Positions 27,317 through 34,249 of a DNA stretch of 64,000 nucleotides are shown piece by piece. Location: NCBI RefSeq assembly GCF_900099775.1, contig NZ_FMTM01000012.1, positions 62,001-126,000 on the forward strand. Direction: 5' to 3'. The notes beneath the pieces were generated by a model, which had not been told where the DNA came from, ran no database searches, and saw only the letters and a list, made by a program, of their open reading frames with translations. The position numbers and the translations under genes are program-made. Position 1 is the first letter of the stretch; the number at the start of each line of letters is the position of its first letter. The stretch is from Rhizobium mongolense subsp. loessense (GTDB lineage Bacteria > Pseudomonadota > Alphaproteobacteria > Rhizobiales > Rhizobiaceae).

Positions 27317-27628
27317 ATGATCGACATCCGCGCTTCGAAACCGCTGGCGAAAGCAATTGGCGCCCGGCGAGAGACCCAGCGGCATCTGGAATGCCTGACC
27401 CGGCAGATTATGGCGCGCGCGAGTAGGCAGGCGACGACAGTGAACGTCCAGAGCCGGACGCGTCGAAGATCCGGCCCTCGTACTTACTATCGGGAGCTCA
27501 TTGAACGCATCACCTTCGAGTGCTGGGTCGAGCTCGACATGATAACCTGCAGGCACGCGATGCAAGAGCAGGTCATCAGTGAACTCCAGCATTGCGACGA
27601 TGCGCCTATGCATCATCCGGCGACATAG
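27317..27628 (+). CDS. Small basic protein of unknown function
   Basis: A 103-residue frame starting MIDIRASKPLAKAIGARR, with a basic middle (RTRRRSGPRTYYRELIERI) and a Cys/His-containing end (FECWVELDMITCRHAM). The ATG follows GGGGA at six bases and directly follows the end of the disrupted small gene, suggesting a short operon with the ParB-like gene. No family recognised; moderate doubt that it is expressed. Confidence 0.4.
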   Translation: MIDIRASKPLAKAIGARRETQRHLECLTRQIMARASRQATTVNVQSRTRRRSGPRTYYRELIERITFECWVELDMITCRHAMQEQVISELQHCDDAPMHHPAT

Positions 27629-28014
27629 GCGGACCCGAAACGAAGGCGCTGATGCGGAACTTGCCTAACTTCGATGTCGGCGGGATGGCGGGCATGGCCA
27701 TAAACCGTTCCTTGCCCCTCGAGACAGAAATCCGGCCCGTGCCGGACTGCCCTTCTTGTTCGCTGCGGTCTGAACCGGCGGCCGGTCGTTTCAAGGCCGC
27801 TGTCGCGCCGTGTGGCGGCCGACCCAGCCTCCCTGCGCGAGAGCAGGCTCGCGGTCTGCTCAGGTCAGAACCTGCTGGCCCGCAAACCTGCCCTGCTTGC
27901 TCAGCCGGATCGGACCTGTGAAGCCGCCCGTCCTTTGCCGGTTCTGGTCGTCCGCATCGAAGGGCAGACCGGCACGGGCCGGAACCGCTTCGGCAGCCAA
28001 GGAAGGAACAGTTT
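27629..28014. other. Gene-poor GC-rich stretch
   Basis: No credible gene. Open frames on both strands have unusual composition. The last 20 bases supply the ribosome site (AAGGAAC) for the next gene. Several short GC-rich inverted repeats are present but none has a clear T-run. Confidence 0.4.
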
Positions 28015-28602
28015 ATGGCCAAGCCCGCAACTCCCAACCGCTCCAACGCACGGATATCGCAACTCCGCAAAGGAGCCACCCTCGAAATGGTGCGCCTCAC
28101 ATGCCCAGACGCCACCCAGGCGCTTAAGATCGCCGAAAGCTTTGGCACCACGGTCGTCGACAGCGATGGCATCCGCAGCCTGCATGAGCGGCTGATCGTC
28201 GAGACCGCCGACAGCCTGTCCGAAGGCCTGGGCGAGAGGGCCATGCAGATCCATCTGCAGCGCATCGTCGGGGCCTTCGTCGGATCGGCGCACGGCGCCG
28301 GCCAGTTTTACTCGCGCGCCGTTACCGAAGCACGCGACGCAACCGCCAAGGCATCCAACGATGCCCGCGATGAGGATCTCGACGGTCCGGTCGGCTATGA
28401 CAGCGGCGCTCAGCGCAAGCGGGAATTTGCGGCTGACATGGGTATCCAGTCCCATGCGCTGCGCATGGCCGCAGAAGGCGCGGTGGCGGCCTATGAACAG
28501 GTCGTCGGCGAGACCTGGAAACCATTCGACCGGCCGGTCGAAAACCCGGGCGCATCGCTCGACCGCAAAGCGGCCGAGGTTCAGATGGCTGCATTCGGAT
28601 GA
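28015..28602 (+). CDS. Plasmid protein of unknown function
   Basis: A 195-residue protein, mostly helical by composition, with TLEMVRLTCPDATQALKIAESFG, IHLQRIVGAFVGSAHGAGQFYSRAV and ARMAAEGAVAAYEQVVGETWKPF. AAGGAACAGTTT precedes the ATG. It has the codon usage and arrangement of the surrounding backbone genes, and a strong terminator follows. I do not recognise a domain. Its place between the ParB-like gene and ardC suggests a role in early plasmid establishment, which is inference only. Confidence 0.65.
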   Translation: MAKPATPNRSNARISQLRKGATLEMVRLTCPDATQALKIAESFGTTVVDSDGIRSLHERLIVETADSLSEGLGERAMQIHLQRIVGAFVGSAHGAGQFYSRAVTEARDATAKASNDARDEDLDGPVGYDSGAQRKREFAADMGIQSHALRMAAEGAVAAYEQVVGETWKPFDRPVENPGASLDRKAAEVQMAAFG

Positions 28603-28642
28603 CACCCTCGGCGGTCCCACCCCGCCTTCTTTTTCTGATCCG

Positions 28643-28668
28643 AGGCCGGCGCTACGCCGGCCTTTTCT
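28643..28668 (+). terminator. Intrinsic terminator
   Basis: AGGCCGGCG pairs perfectly with CGCCGGCCT around a three-base loop, followed by TTTCT. It lies 40 bp after the preceding stop codon. Confidence 0.75.
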
Positions 28669-28828
28669 CATGTCGAAAAGGAAAACTGGCGACGCTCGAT
28701 CGCGGCCCGTCCCGCTCGGCTGTCCTGCAGGAGCCGGGTGCCCATGCAACGGCTTCGCCGTCCTCCACGGTGTTGCGGCCTTCGGTGCCTGGTCACACCA
28801 TTGGCCCCTGACTTCGGACCTCCGTGAC

Positions 28829-28849
28829 GGACCGCGATCGGCGCGGTCC
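28829..28849 (+). promoter_or_regulatory. Hairpin in the ardC leader
   Basis: GGACCGC and GCGGTCC form a perfect stem around GATCGGC, ending two bases before AAGAAAAGGA, the ribosome site of ardC. A near-copy precedes the DUF736 gene at 30388-30406. Possible RNA control element or single-strand promoter; role unknown. Confidence 0.4.
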
Positions 28850-28870
28850 TAAGAAAAGGAGAGAGAAGTC

Positions 28871-29794
28871 ATGGCAAAGAAATCAGAATTGGACCGTGCG
28901 GACATCTACACGCGCATCACCGATCGGATCGTCGAGGAACTCGAACAAGGAGTGCGGCCCTGGATGAAGCCGTGGAGCGCCGCCAACACGCATAGCCGCA
29001 TCAGTCGGCCCGTGCGCCACAACGGCCTTCCCTATTCGGGCATGAATGTGCTCCTCCTATGGTCGGAGCAGATGTCACGCGGCTTCACCTCCTCGATGTG
29101 GATGACGTTCAAGCAATCCCTCGAATTAGGTGGGGCGGTGCGCAAGGGGGAGAGCGGGTCGACCGTTGTCTTCGCCAGCCGCTTTACCAAGTCGGAAGCG
29201 GATGGAAACGGAAACGAGATCGATCGGGAGATCCCGTTCCTGAAGGCCTATTCGGTGTTCAACGTCGAGCAGATCGACGGTTTGCCCGAGAGCTATTATG
29301 CGCCGCCCGCTGAGGTCCTTGATTCGATCGAGCGGATCGAAAGCGCTGATCGCTTCTTCCGCAATACCGGCGCGGTCATCCGGCATGGTGGCAACCAGGC
29401 CTACTATTCCCCAGTGATGGACTATATCCAGATGCCGCCCTTCGAGGCGTTTCGCGATGCAGCCGGATACGCTGCCGTCCTCAGTCATGAGGCGACCCAC
29501 TGGACGGCGGCGGAGCATCGCGTCGGACGTGACTTGTCGCGCTATGCCAAGGACCGGACGGAGCGGGCGTGGGAAGAACTCATTGCCGAACTTGGGAGTT
29601 GCTTCCTCTGCGCCGACCTCGGTATCGCGCCGGAGCTCGAGCCGCGGCCGGATCACGCGTCATACCTGCAGTCCTGGCTCTCGGTGCTGGCCAACGACAA
29701 GCGGGCGATCTTTCAGGCGGCAGCCCATGCTCAACGGGCCGTGAGCTTCCTTCATTCCTTGCAGCCGGAGGCGGATGTGCAGGCTGCGGCCTGA
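28871..29794 (+). CDS. ardC: ArdC-family antirestriction protein
   Basis: A protein of 307 residues. The N-terminal ssDNA-binding domain (DUF1738 type) shows DIYTRITDRIVEELEQGVRPW, PYSGMNVLLLW and GESGSTVVFASRF. The C-terminal zincin-like peptidase domain has the metal motif SHEATHW (HExxH form) near residue 203 with a downstream EELIAELGSCF glutamate. ArdC proteins bind single-stranded DNA and protect incoming plasmids from restriction. The gene has a strong ribosome site (GGAGAGAGA) and an unusual hairpin leader. On the transfer map deduced from oriT it lies in the leading region, in the orientation that would let the incoming strand serve as template. Confidence 0.88.
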   Translation: MAKKSELDRADIYTRITDRIVEELEQGVRPWMKPWSAANTHSRISRPVRHNGLPYSGMNVLLLWSEQMSRGFTSSMWMTFKQSLELGGAVRKGESGSTVVFASRFTKSEADGNGNEIDREIPFLKAYSVFNVEQIDGLPESYYAPPAEVLDSIERIESADRFFRNTGAVIRHGGNQAYYSPVMDYIQMPPFEAFRDAAGYAAVLSHEATHWTAAEHRVGRDLSRYAKDRTERAWEELIAELGSCFLCADLGIAPELEPRPDHASYLQSWLSVLANDKRAIFQAAAHAQRAVSFLHSLQPEADVQAAA

Positions 29795-30431
29795 CCCTTA
29801 AGCGCGGTCGGCACCCCCGGTGGCGGCCGCCTGATCCTTCTCACGCTGGTCGCTAAGACCTTGTGCAATGTCAGCGTCCAGCCTTCCCCAGATCGACGGT
29901 TTTGCGGCGTCGGGTTTCGGTTTACGGCACGGTTTGCACTCAATGATGAACGGATTGGTCTGCTGACGCATTGTTCCTCCAGGCTACGATTCGCGAGGGC
30001 AACGATATCGCACCGGGCATAGTCAGCAAGCGGGCCAATGTTAGCAGGAACGCTTGTCCCCGATTGAAGCGTGCAACGACGGCGGTCCAACTGGAAGTGG
30101 CCCTGAATGCCATTCGTGCCCAAGGCGAATGTGGCGGGCCGCCATTGCTATATCCCTTCCCGTCAGAATTTCCGGCAACCCATCTGCGGGCTCGATGAGG
30201 CATGTCTGACCTGAGAGCGGCTGCGCCTCGATCGTTTTCCCGCAACGGCCACAGCCACTTTTCTTACCCCTGCCGGCTGCGCCGCCATTCCTCTCCGACT
30301 AACAAAAGTGGCAGTTGCCGCCCTCCACTTTGTTTCGGCCTTATCAGGTGCGGTCCGATCGTCACCGGTCTGTTCGACAGCCATCGAGGCCGCGATGGGC
30401 GCGGCCCGAACACCAGAAAAGGAATACGACA
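29795..30431. other. Gene-poor stretch between ardC and the DUF736 gene
   Basis: About 640 bases with no credible gene. Frames of 75 to 123 codons exist on both strands but lack ribosome sites and recognisable sequence. The right end holds a hairpin leader (30388-30406) before the DUF736 gene. Confidence 0.45.
30388..30406 (+). promoter_or_regulatory. Hairpin in the DUF736 gene leader
   Basis: GGCCGC and GCGGCC pair around GATGGGC. Like the ardC leader, it is followed after a short A-rich stretch by AGAAAAGGA. The pattern CCGC-GAT-GG-C-GCGG is shared by both. Confidence 0.4.
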
Positions 30432-30740
30432 ATGGCAACCATCGGCACCTTCACCTCCACCGAAAACGGCTTCACCGGCTCCATCCGCACCCTCGCCCTC
30501 AACGTCAAGGCCCGCATCGCCCGGGTCGAGAACCCCTCCGACAAGGGCCCGCAGTTCCGCGTCTACGCCGGTAGCGTCGAGCTGGGTGCTGCCTGGCAGA
30601 AGACCTCCGGTGAGGGCCGCGACTACCTCTCGGTCAAGCTCGACGACCCGAGCTTCCCCGCCCCGATCTACGCAACGCTCACCGAGGTCGAAGGCGAGGA
30701 CGGCCTCCAGCTCATCTGGTCCCGCCCGAACCGGGACTGA
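30432..30740 (+). CDS. DUF736 family protein
   Basis: A 102-residue protein beginning MATIGTFTSTENGFTGSIRTL, followed by VKARIARVENPSDKGPQFRVYAG and GRDYLSVKLDDPSFPAPIYATL. This is the DUF736 family, a small beta-rich protein common on conjugative elements of alphaproteobacteria, with no settled function. ATG at 30432 is set by family length and by AAAAGGAA upstream. A perfect terminator follows. Confidence 0.88.
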   Translation: MATIGTFTSTENGFTGSIRTLALNVKARIARVENPSDKGPQFRVYAGSVELGAAWQKTSGEGRDYLSVKLDDPSFPAPIYATLTEVEGEDGLQLIWSRPNRD

Positions 30741-30751
30741 TCGACATCATG

Positions 30752-30778
30752 AGGCTCCGCCATCCGCGGAGCCTTTTC
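30752..30778 (+). terminator. Intrinsic terminator after the DUF736 gene
   Basis: AGGCTCCGC pairs with GCGGAGCCT around CATCC, followed by TTTCCC; 11 bp after the stop. Confidence 0.75.
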
Positions 30779-30800
30779 CCTTATCGGAATTGGGGCGACA

Positions 30801-31391
30801 TTAGCGCCCGTCGAACCTGACGAGCATCCTGCGCAATTGCGCGTTCTGCTCGATGAGCTTCTTTGCAAGCTGACGCCGCAACGCGTCGACCTCTGCGTCG
30901 AGGTCGGCCATCTCATCCATGAATGATTTTGGGCCGGAAGGAGCGGCAGTAGCGACCTCGTCGGTTTGGGAGGCAGAAACCACAGGCTCCACGGTTGGGT
31001 TAATCTTCCTTCGGGGTGCCGGAGTTGGCTTCACCAGTGCTCCAGGAGCTTTGGTTAGCGTGGGAGCTGACGACTTCTCCTCGGGCTGATGCGAGGTGGC
31101 GCGCGCTGCTCGCTCCTCGTTTCCGGCTGGGGCCGCAGGAGCCTCTGCTGCAACGGTTGCCACTGGTTCGAAGTCAGTCGAGCCAGTATCTTGATCGTGC
31201 AGGCTTGTCTCGAATTGCGCATCATAGCCGGCTTCAGCGGAGCGATCGACTGCCGCCGGTTCGATGCCCGGGTGTTCTTCTTCAGGAACCGGCCTGTACT
31301 CGAGCGCAATGGTTTTCGCTGCGACTGCAGGGCTCTCTGGCTTCGGTTTACGCGACACCAGGTCAGCCACAAATCTCCATGGTGTTCTCAT
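30801..31391 (-). CDS. SyrB-like protein, long form
   Basis: A 196-residue protein. Most of it is a low-complexity, Ala/Pro/Glu-rich region; the C-terminal 40 residues (SFMDEMADLDAEVDALRRQLAKKL ... LRRML) form a short coiled coil like the C-terminus of SyrB-type proteins. The ATG at 31391 has AAGG seven bases upstream; a GTG one codon earlier is also open. SyrB of Sinorhizobium was described as a negative regulator of syrM; whether relatives like this bind DNA is unknown. Same strand as, and 143 bp after, a second SyrB-like gene, so they are probably ancient duplicates. Confidence 0.6.
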   Translation of the reverse strand: MRTPWRFVADLVSRKPKPESPAVAAKTIALEYRPVPEEEHPGIEPAAVDRSAEAGYDAQFETSLHDQDTGSTDFEPVATVAAEAPAAPAGNEERAARATSHQPEEKSSAPTLTKAPGALVKPTPAPRRKINPTVEPVVSASQTDEVATAAPSGPKSFMDEMADLDAEVDALRRQLAKKLIEQNAQLRRMLVRFDGR

Positions 31392-31534
31392 CACATTACC
31401 TTCAAAGCATGGCGGCAGGGGAAACAGCCGCGGTCATTCATTGTCACTAGGACCGCATTGGTCTCGGCTCAATCAGGCGAAAGATCGACGGCGCCGTCGC
31501 ATGTAAATGCGCGGCGCCGCTCAGAAACCGAAAC

Positions 31535-31948
31535 TCAGGCCTTGCCGAGGCGCTTGCGCAGATCCGCATTCTCGGCGCGCAGCTTTTCGGAGAGCTCCTT
31601 GCGAAGCTGCTTGTTCTCTTCCTCAAGCTTGATGAGGTCGGCGATATCGTCAATGACGTCAACAGAAGTGGCGGCGGGAGCGGACGCCGCAGCTTCAACG
31701 CGAGGTGCGCGAGCGGCGGCCGCCTTGGGTGCGCGAGCCGCTTTTTCGGCCTTCACGGGAGCGGTCTTGGAGCCACGCTTCGCGCGCGTCTTCTTGGCCG
31801 GCTTTTCAACGGGTGCAGTAGTCGCATCAATGGTTTTGGATTCAGCCAAAGCCTTCGGTGCCCGAGGCTTGCGGGTTTTCTTCTCGGCGGGAGCTGCGGC
31901 CGGCGCTTCGGTGGTCGCAGTCGTCTCAATCGTGGTTTCGTCGGCCAT
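31535..31948 (-). CDS. SyrB-like regulator
   Basis: A 137-residue protein: an Ala/Lys/Pro-rich, histone H1-like N-terminal part (KKTRKPRAPKAL, KKTRAKRGSK) and a C-terminal coiled coil (VIDDIADLIKLEEENKQLRK ... LRAENADLRKRLG). This layout is typical of the SyrB family of rhizobia. The basic tail repeats suggest nucleic acid binding. GAGGAG precedes the ATG at six bases. In S. meliloti SyrB acts in control of syrM and nodulation/exopolysaccharide genes; the target here is unknown. Confidence 0.75.
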   Translation of the reverse strand: MADETTIETTATTEAPAAAPAEKKTRKPRAPKALAESKTIDATTAPVEKPAKKTRAKRGSKTAPVKAEKAARAPKAAAARAPRVEAAASAPAATSVDVIDDIADLIKLEEENKQLRKELSEKLRAENADLRKRLGKA

Positions 31949-32081
31949 CAGTGTTCTCCTCTGTTAGGCCGGCAAGCTTTTGATTCGCCGTTACTCAAAG
32001 TCAATGCGAAAAGCCCGTTTTCGCGTGCGTTCGGCGCTTGTTAGGCCACCACCAGCGGAGCCTTCTCCCATCGGTAGTTAA

Positions 32082-32118
32082 AGCCGGACCCGGCATCGAG
32101 CCAGGTCCGGCTTTTTTG
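32082..32118 (+). terminator. Intrinsic terminator without an obvious upstream gene
   Basis: AGCCGGACC pairs with GGTCCGGCT across a 13-base loop, followed by TTTTTGGG on the + strand. No + strand gene is visible in 31949-32081, so a short untranslated RNA or a lost gene may precede it. Confidence 0.6.
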
Positions 32119-32342
32119 GGTAGCCACCGAGAGGAGGAAAACCTGCTCAGTATCCGGTGATGATGCCGACGGGACTGCCGTCGTCAAGGATGAGCGGTCC
32201 CCCCAATTTCGAATTGGCAGCAGAGCCGCCAACACGAAATCGGCTCCCCCACTCCCCGGCGCTGCCGGTCGCTTCAGCGATCCCTGACATCGTCATTCCC
32301 TTTCCGGCGCCGCTGATCGTCTTTCACATAGGAGATCAGACG

Positions 32343-32510
32343 ATGACCTACGAACTCGAACGCCAAATCGATGAACTTCGTGCCGAACTGCGTAACGCTG
32401 TCGATCCTTGCGAGCGCCGCCAGATCGAAGCCGAGCTCGATTTCGCACAGGCGGAACTCACGCTTGCGATTGCCGAGGATGGCCGCGTCGATGCTGAACC
32501 ACCGTTCTGA
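32343..32510 (+). CDS. Small helical protein of unknown function
   Basis: A 55-residue protein starting MTYELERQIDELRAELRNA, almost entirely predicted helix (ERRQIEAELDFAQAELTLAIAE), with an acidic end. It has a clear ribosome site, AGGAGATCAGACG, before the ATG. The longer frame from 32157 is not protein-like. A coiled-coil dimer is likely; no family recognised. Confidence 0.6.
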   Translation: MTYELERQIDELRAELRNAVDPCERRQIEAELDFAQAELTLAIAEDGRVDAEPPF

Positions 32511-32772
32511 GGGGGCGGCCTCAGGTCGCGTCGTGTGCGTCACGCGGTACCCGAAGATCTCCTGTTGATCCGATTTCATCGACATCAGGGATGGTGCGTC
32601 CCGCGCGTCCGGCTGCAACCTGATGACGCCAGAATTTTCCCCGCTTATCGCTCCTCGCGCATCAAAATTCAGTCGCCATCAGGTCCGCCGCTCCGCTTCA
32701 GCCCTGCGGGTGCAGCCCTCCTTTCCGGTCCGCTCTTCATCCCCGCAATGAAACGCAATCAACAGGAGATCC

Positions 32773-32949
32773 ATGATGCACCAGCTCGCAAAATTCCTCA
32801 GCGCCACCGGCCGCCGTCTCCGCACCCTTGGCAAGATCGTCAGTCACCTCTTCCGCAATGGCAAGCTCGGTCTGAAGATCGCCGTCAAGATCCCGTTTTT
32901 CGCCGATGTCGAGTTCAACATCGAGACCAAATGGGATCGGCGCAAGTGA
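32773..32949 (+). CDS. Small basic protein, 58 residues
   Basis: A short frame opening MMHQLAKFLSATGRRLRTLGK and ending FADVEFNIETKWDRRK, with AGGAGATCC just before the ATG. A basic amphipathic N-terminal half is followed by LGLKIAVKIPFF. Codon usage is like its neighbours. The second ATG (32776) is equally usable. Too small for family assignment, but the ribosome site and composition support a real gene. Confidence 0.5.
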   Translation: MMHQLAKFLSATGRRLRTLGKIVSHLFRNGKLGLKIAVKIPFFADVEFNIETKWDRRK

Positions 32950-32985
32950 GCGCCGGCAGGCTCGGCCTTCACCGGTCGAGCCGTC

Positions 32986-33483
32986 CTAGCACCACGGTTC
33001 GCGACGACCTGTCCAAGTCCGGGCCAGCCCTTCCGAGACCAGGATATCGCCGAGGCTGTGGCCATGTCGCACGAGAATCCGGAGGGCCCGGCCATAGCGA
33101 TCCTTGTCACGACCCGGCCATGCCTTCAATTCGAATGGACCCTGGTTCACAAGTTCGATCAGCCGCTCGGTCGCCCGGTTACCGAGAGCAAGTTCCGAGG
33201 CGCATTTGGGCTCGCTGATCTCGGGTGCATCAATGTCGGCAACACGGACTTTCGTGCCTCCGATCCACAGCGTGTCCCCATCGATAACGCAGGCGGTTCG
33301 ATGGCCGCCGGTGCATTTTCCAAACTTTACTGAAGCCATGCTCGAAGCGGCCAATGTCATCGTTGGAGCACTGACCATCAAGGCGATGGCACCTGTTATG
33401 CCAGCGACCACCGGCAGGATCCAGAGGTAGAATTGCCTTCTCTTTTTCCGGAAGAAAAGCCGAAGATCATGCGAATATGCCAA
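32986..33483 (-). CDS. Thermonuclease (SNase)-family protein with N-terminal membrane anchor
   Basis: A 165-residue protein. After a basic start (LRLFFRKKRRQ) comes a hydrophobic segment (FYLWILPVVAGITGAIALMV, about 18-37), which is a signal anchor or signal peptide. The staphylococcal-nuclease fold follows: CVIDGDTLWIGGTKVRVADIDAPE, with the catalytic Arg and Glu, and DKDRYGRALRILV with the second Arg. Activity expected: calcium-dependent cleavage of DNA/RNA in the periplasm. The start is a TTG with AGGAG about ten bases upstream. Small SNase genes of this type are common beside rhizobial tra regions. Confidence 0.82.
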   Translation of the reverse strand: MAYSHDLRLFFRKKRRQFYLWILPVVAGITGAIALMVSAPTMTLAASSMASVKFGKCTGGHRTACVIDGDTLWIGGTKVRVADIDAPEISEPKCASELALGNRATERLIELVNQGPFELKAWPGRDKDRYGRALRILVRHGHSLGDILVSEGLARTWTGRREPWC

Positions 33484-33555
33484 ACGTCAAATGCTCCTGT
33501 TTCATCATCGTCGATGTGTGGATGTCAGCCAAAGGTCGCAAGGGATCGCCGACCG

Positions 33556-33816
33556 TCAATGACGGGCTGCCGAAGGCGTGACCCGGTATCCACGGCCTCG
33601 CTTCTGTCGGAGAAGATCGAGGAAGGCTGTGACAGCGTCTCGCTCTTTGGCGAAACGCTGGACCTTCATCTGGCCCTGCGCACCGATCCGGCCCCAGCGG
33701 CGTGTCAGGCAGATCTCGCCGAACAGATTGGGCTCAATCGTCATGGCATAGAAGCGAGCCATGTTGCGGGCTTCGTCCGTGCGTTCCACATAGAGCTGAT
33801 AGGGTTGAGTGAGCAT
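33556..33816 (-). CDS. WGR domain protein
   Basis: An 86-residue protein made of a single WGR domain: YQLYVERTDEARNMARFYAM, FGEICLTRRWGRIGAQGQ and FAKERDAVTAFLDLLRQKRGRGY. WGR domains bind nucleic acids and occur in PARPs and in small bacterial proteins near ligases and plasmid genes. The ATG at 33816 is set by homologues starting just before the YQLY segment; it has a weak ribosome site. An ATG at 33888 would add 24 residues. Confidence 0.75.
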   Translation of the reverse strand: MLTQPYQLYVERTDEARNMARFYAMTIEPNLFGEICLTRRWGRIGAQGQMKVQRFAKERDAVTAFLDLLRQKRGRGYRVTPSAARH

Positions 33817-34036
33817 GGCAGCATAATCGTTCGGCCGCCAATTTTCGTCCAACGAGAGATATGAATCGATGACGTCTGACCGATTCATTTTCGTGAAGTT
33901 CCGCTGAAGGCTATGGGCGGTCCGCCTGCGGCGTACAGCTCTATTCGCCGGGGCGAACGATGCCCTGCGGTCTTCGCCCATTCGGGTCACGATCTTCCCG
34001 TAAACACCAGGCGCCATCGGTGCAAACGGGCGTCGA

Positions 34037-34234
34037 TCAATATCCGAGGAAGCCGAGGACATCTCCGCCATAGAATTCTCCGTAGCCGTCAGGATGCCCG
34101 ATGACTTCCCCACTGTCCTTATCGATAAGCGCGCCGTCGGCTTCGCGAACCCCCGCCGTGATGCCATGTTTGCGGCATTCCTCGATCGCCTCGGTCGCCG
34201 TCACCTGTGCTTCGCACGCTTCCCAATATCTCAT
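34037..34234 (-). CDS. Small protein of unknown function upstream of the WGR gene
   Basis: A 65-residue protein, MRYWEACEAQVTATEAIEE followed by CRKHGITAGVREADGALIDK and a Gly/Tyr-rich end (GYGEFYGGDVLGFLGY). GAGGGC six bases before the ATG and good composition support it. It lies 15 bp downstream of traG on the same strand, so it may be read through from the tra operon. No family recognised. Confidence 0.55.
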   Translation of the reverse strand: MRYWEACEAQVTATEAIEECRKHGITAGVREADGALIDKDSGEVIGHPDGYGEFYGGDVLGFLGY

Positions 34235-34249
34235 TGTTGCGCCCTCGAT

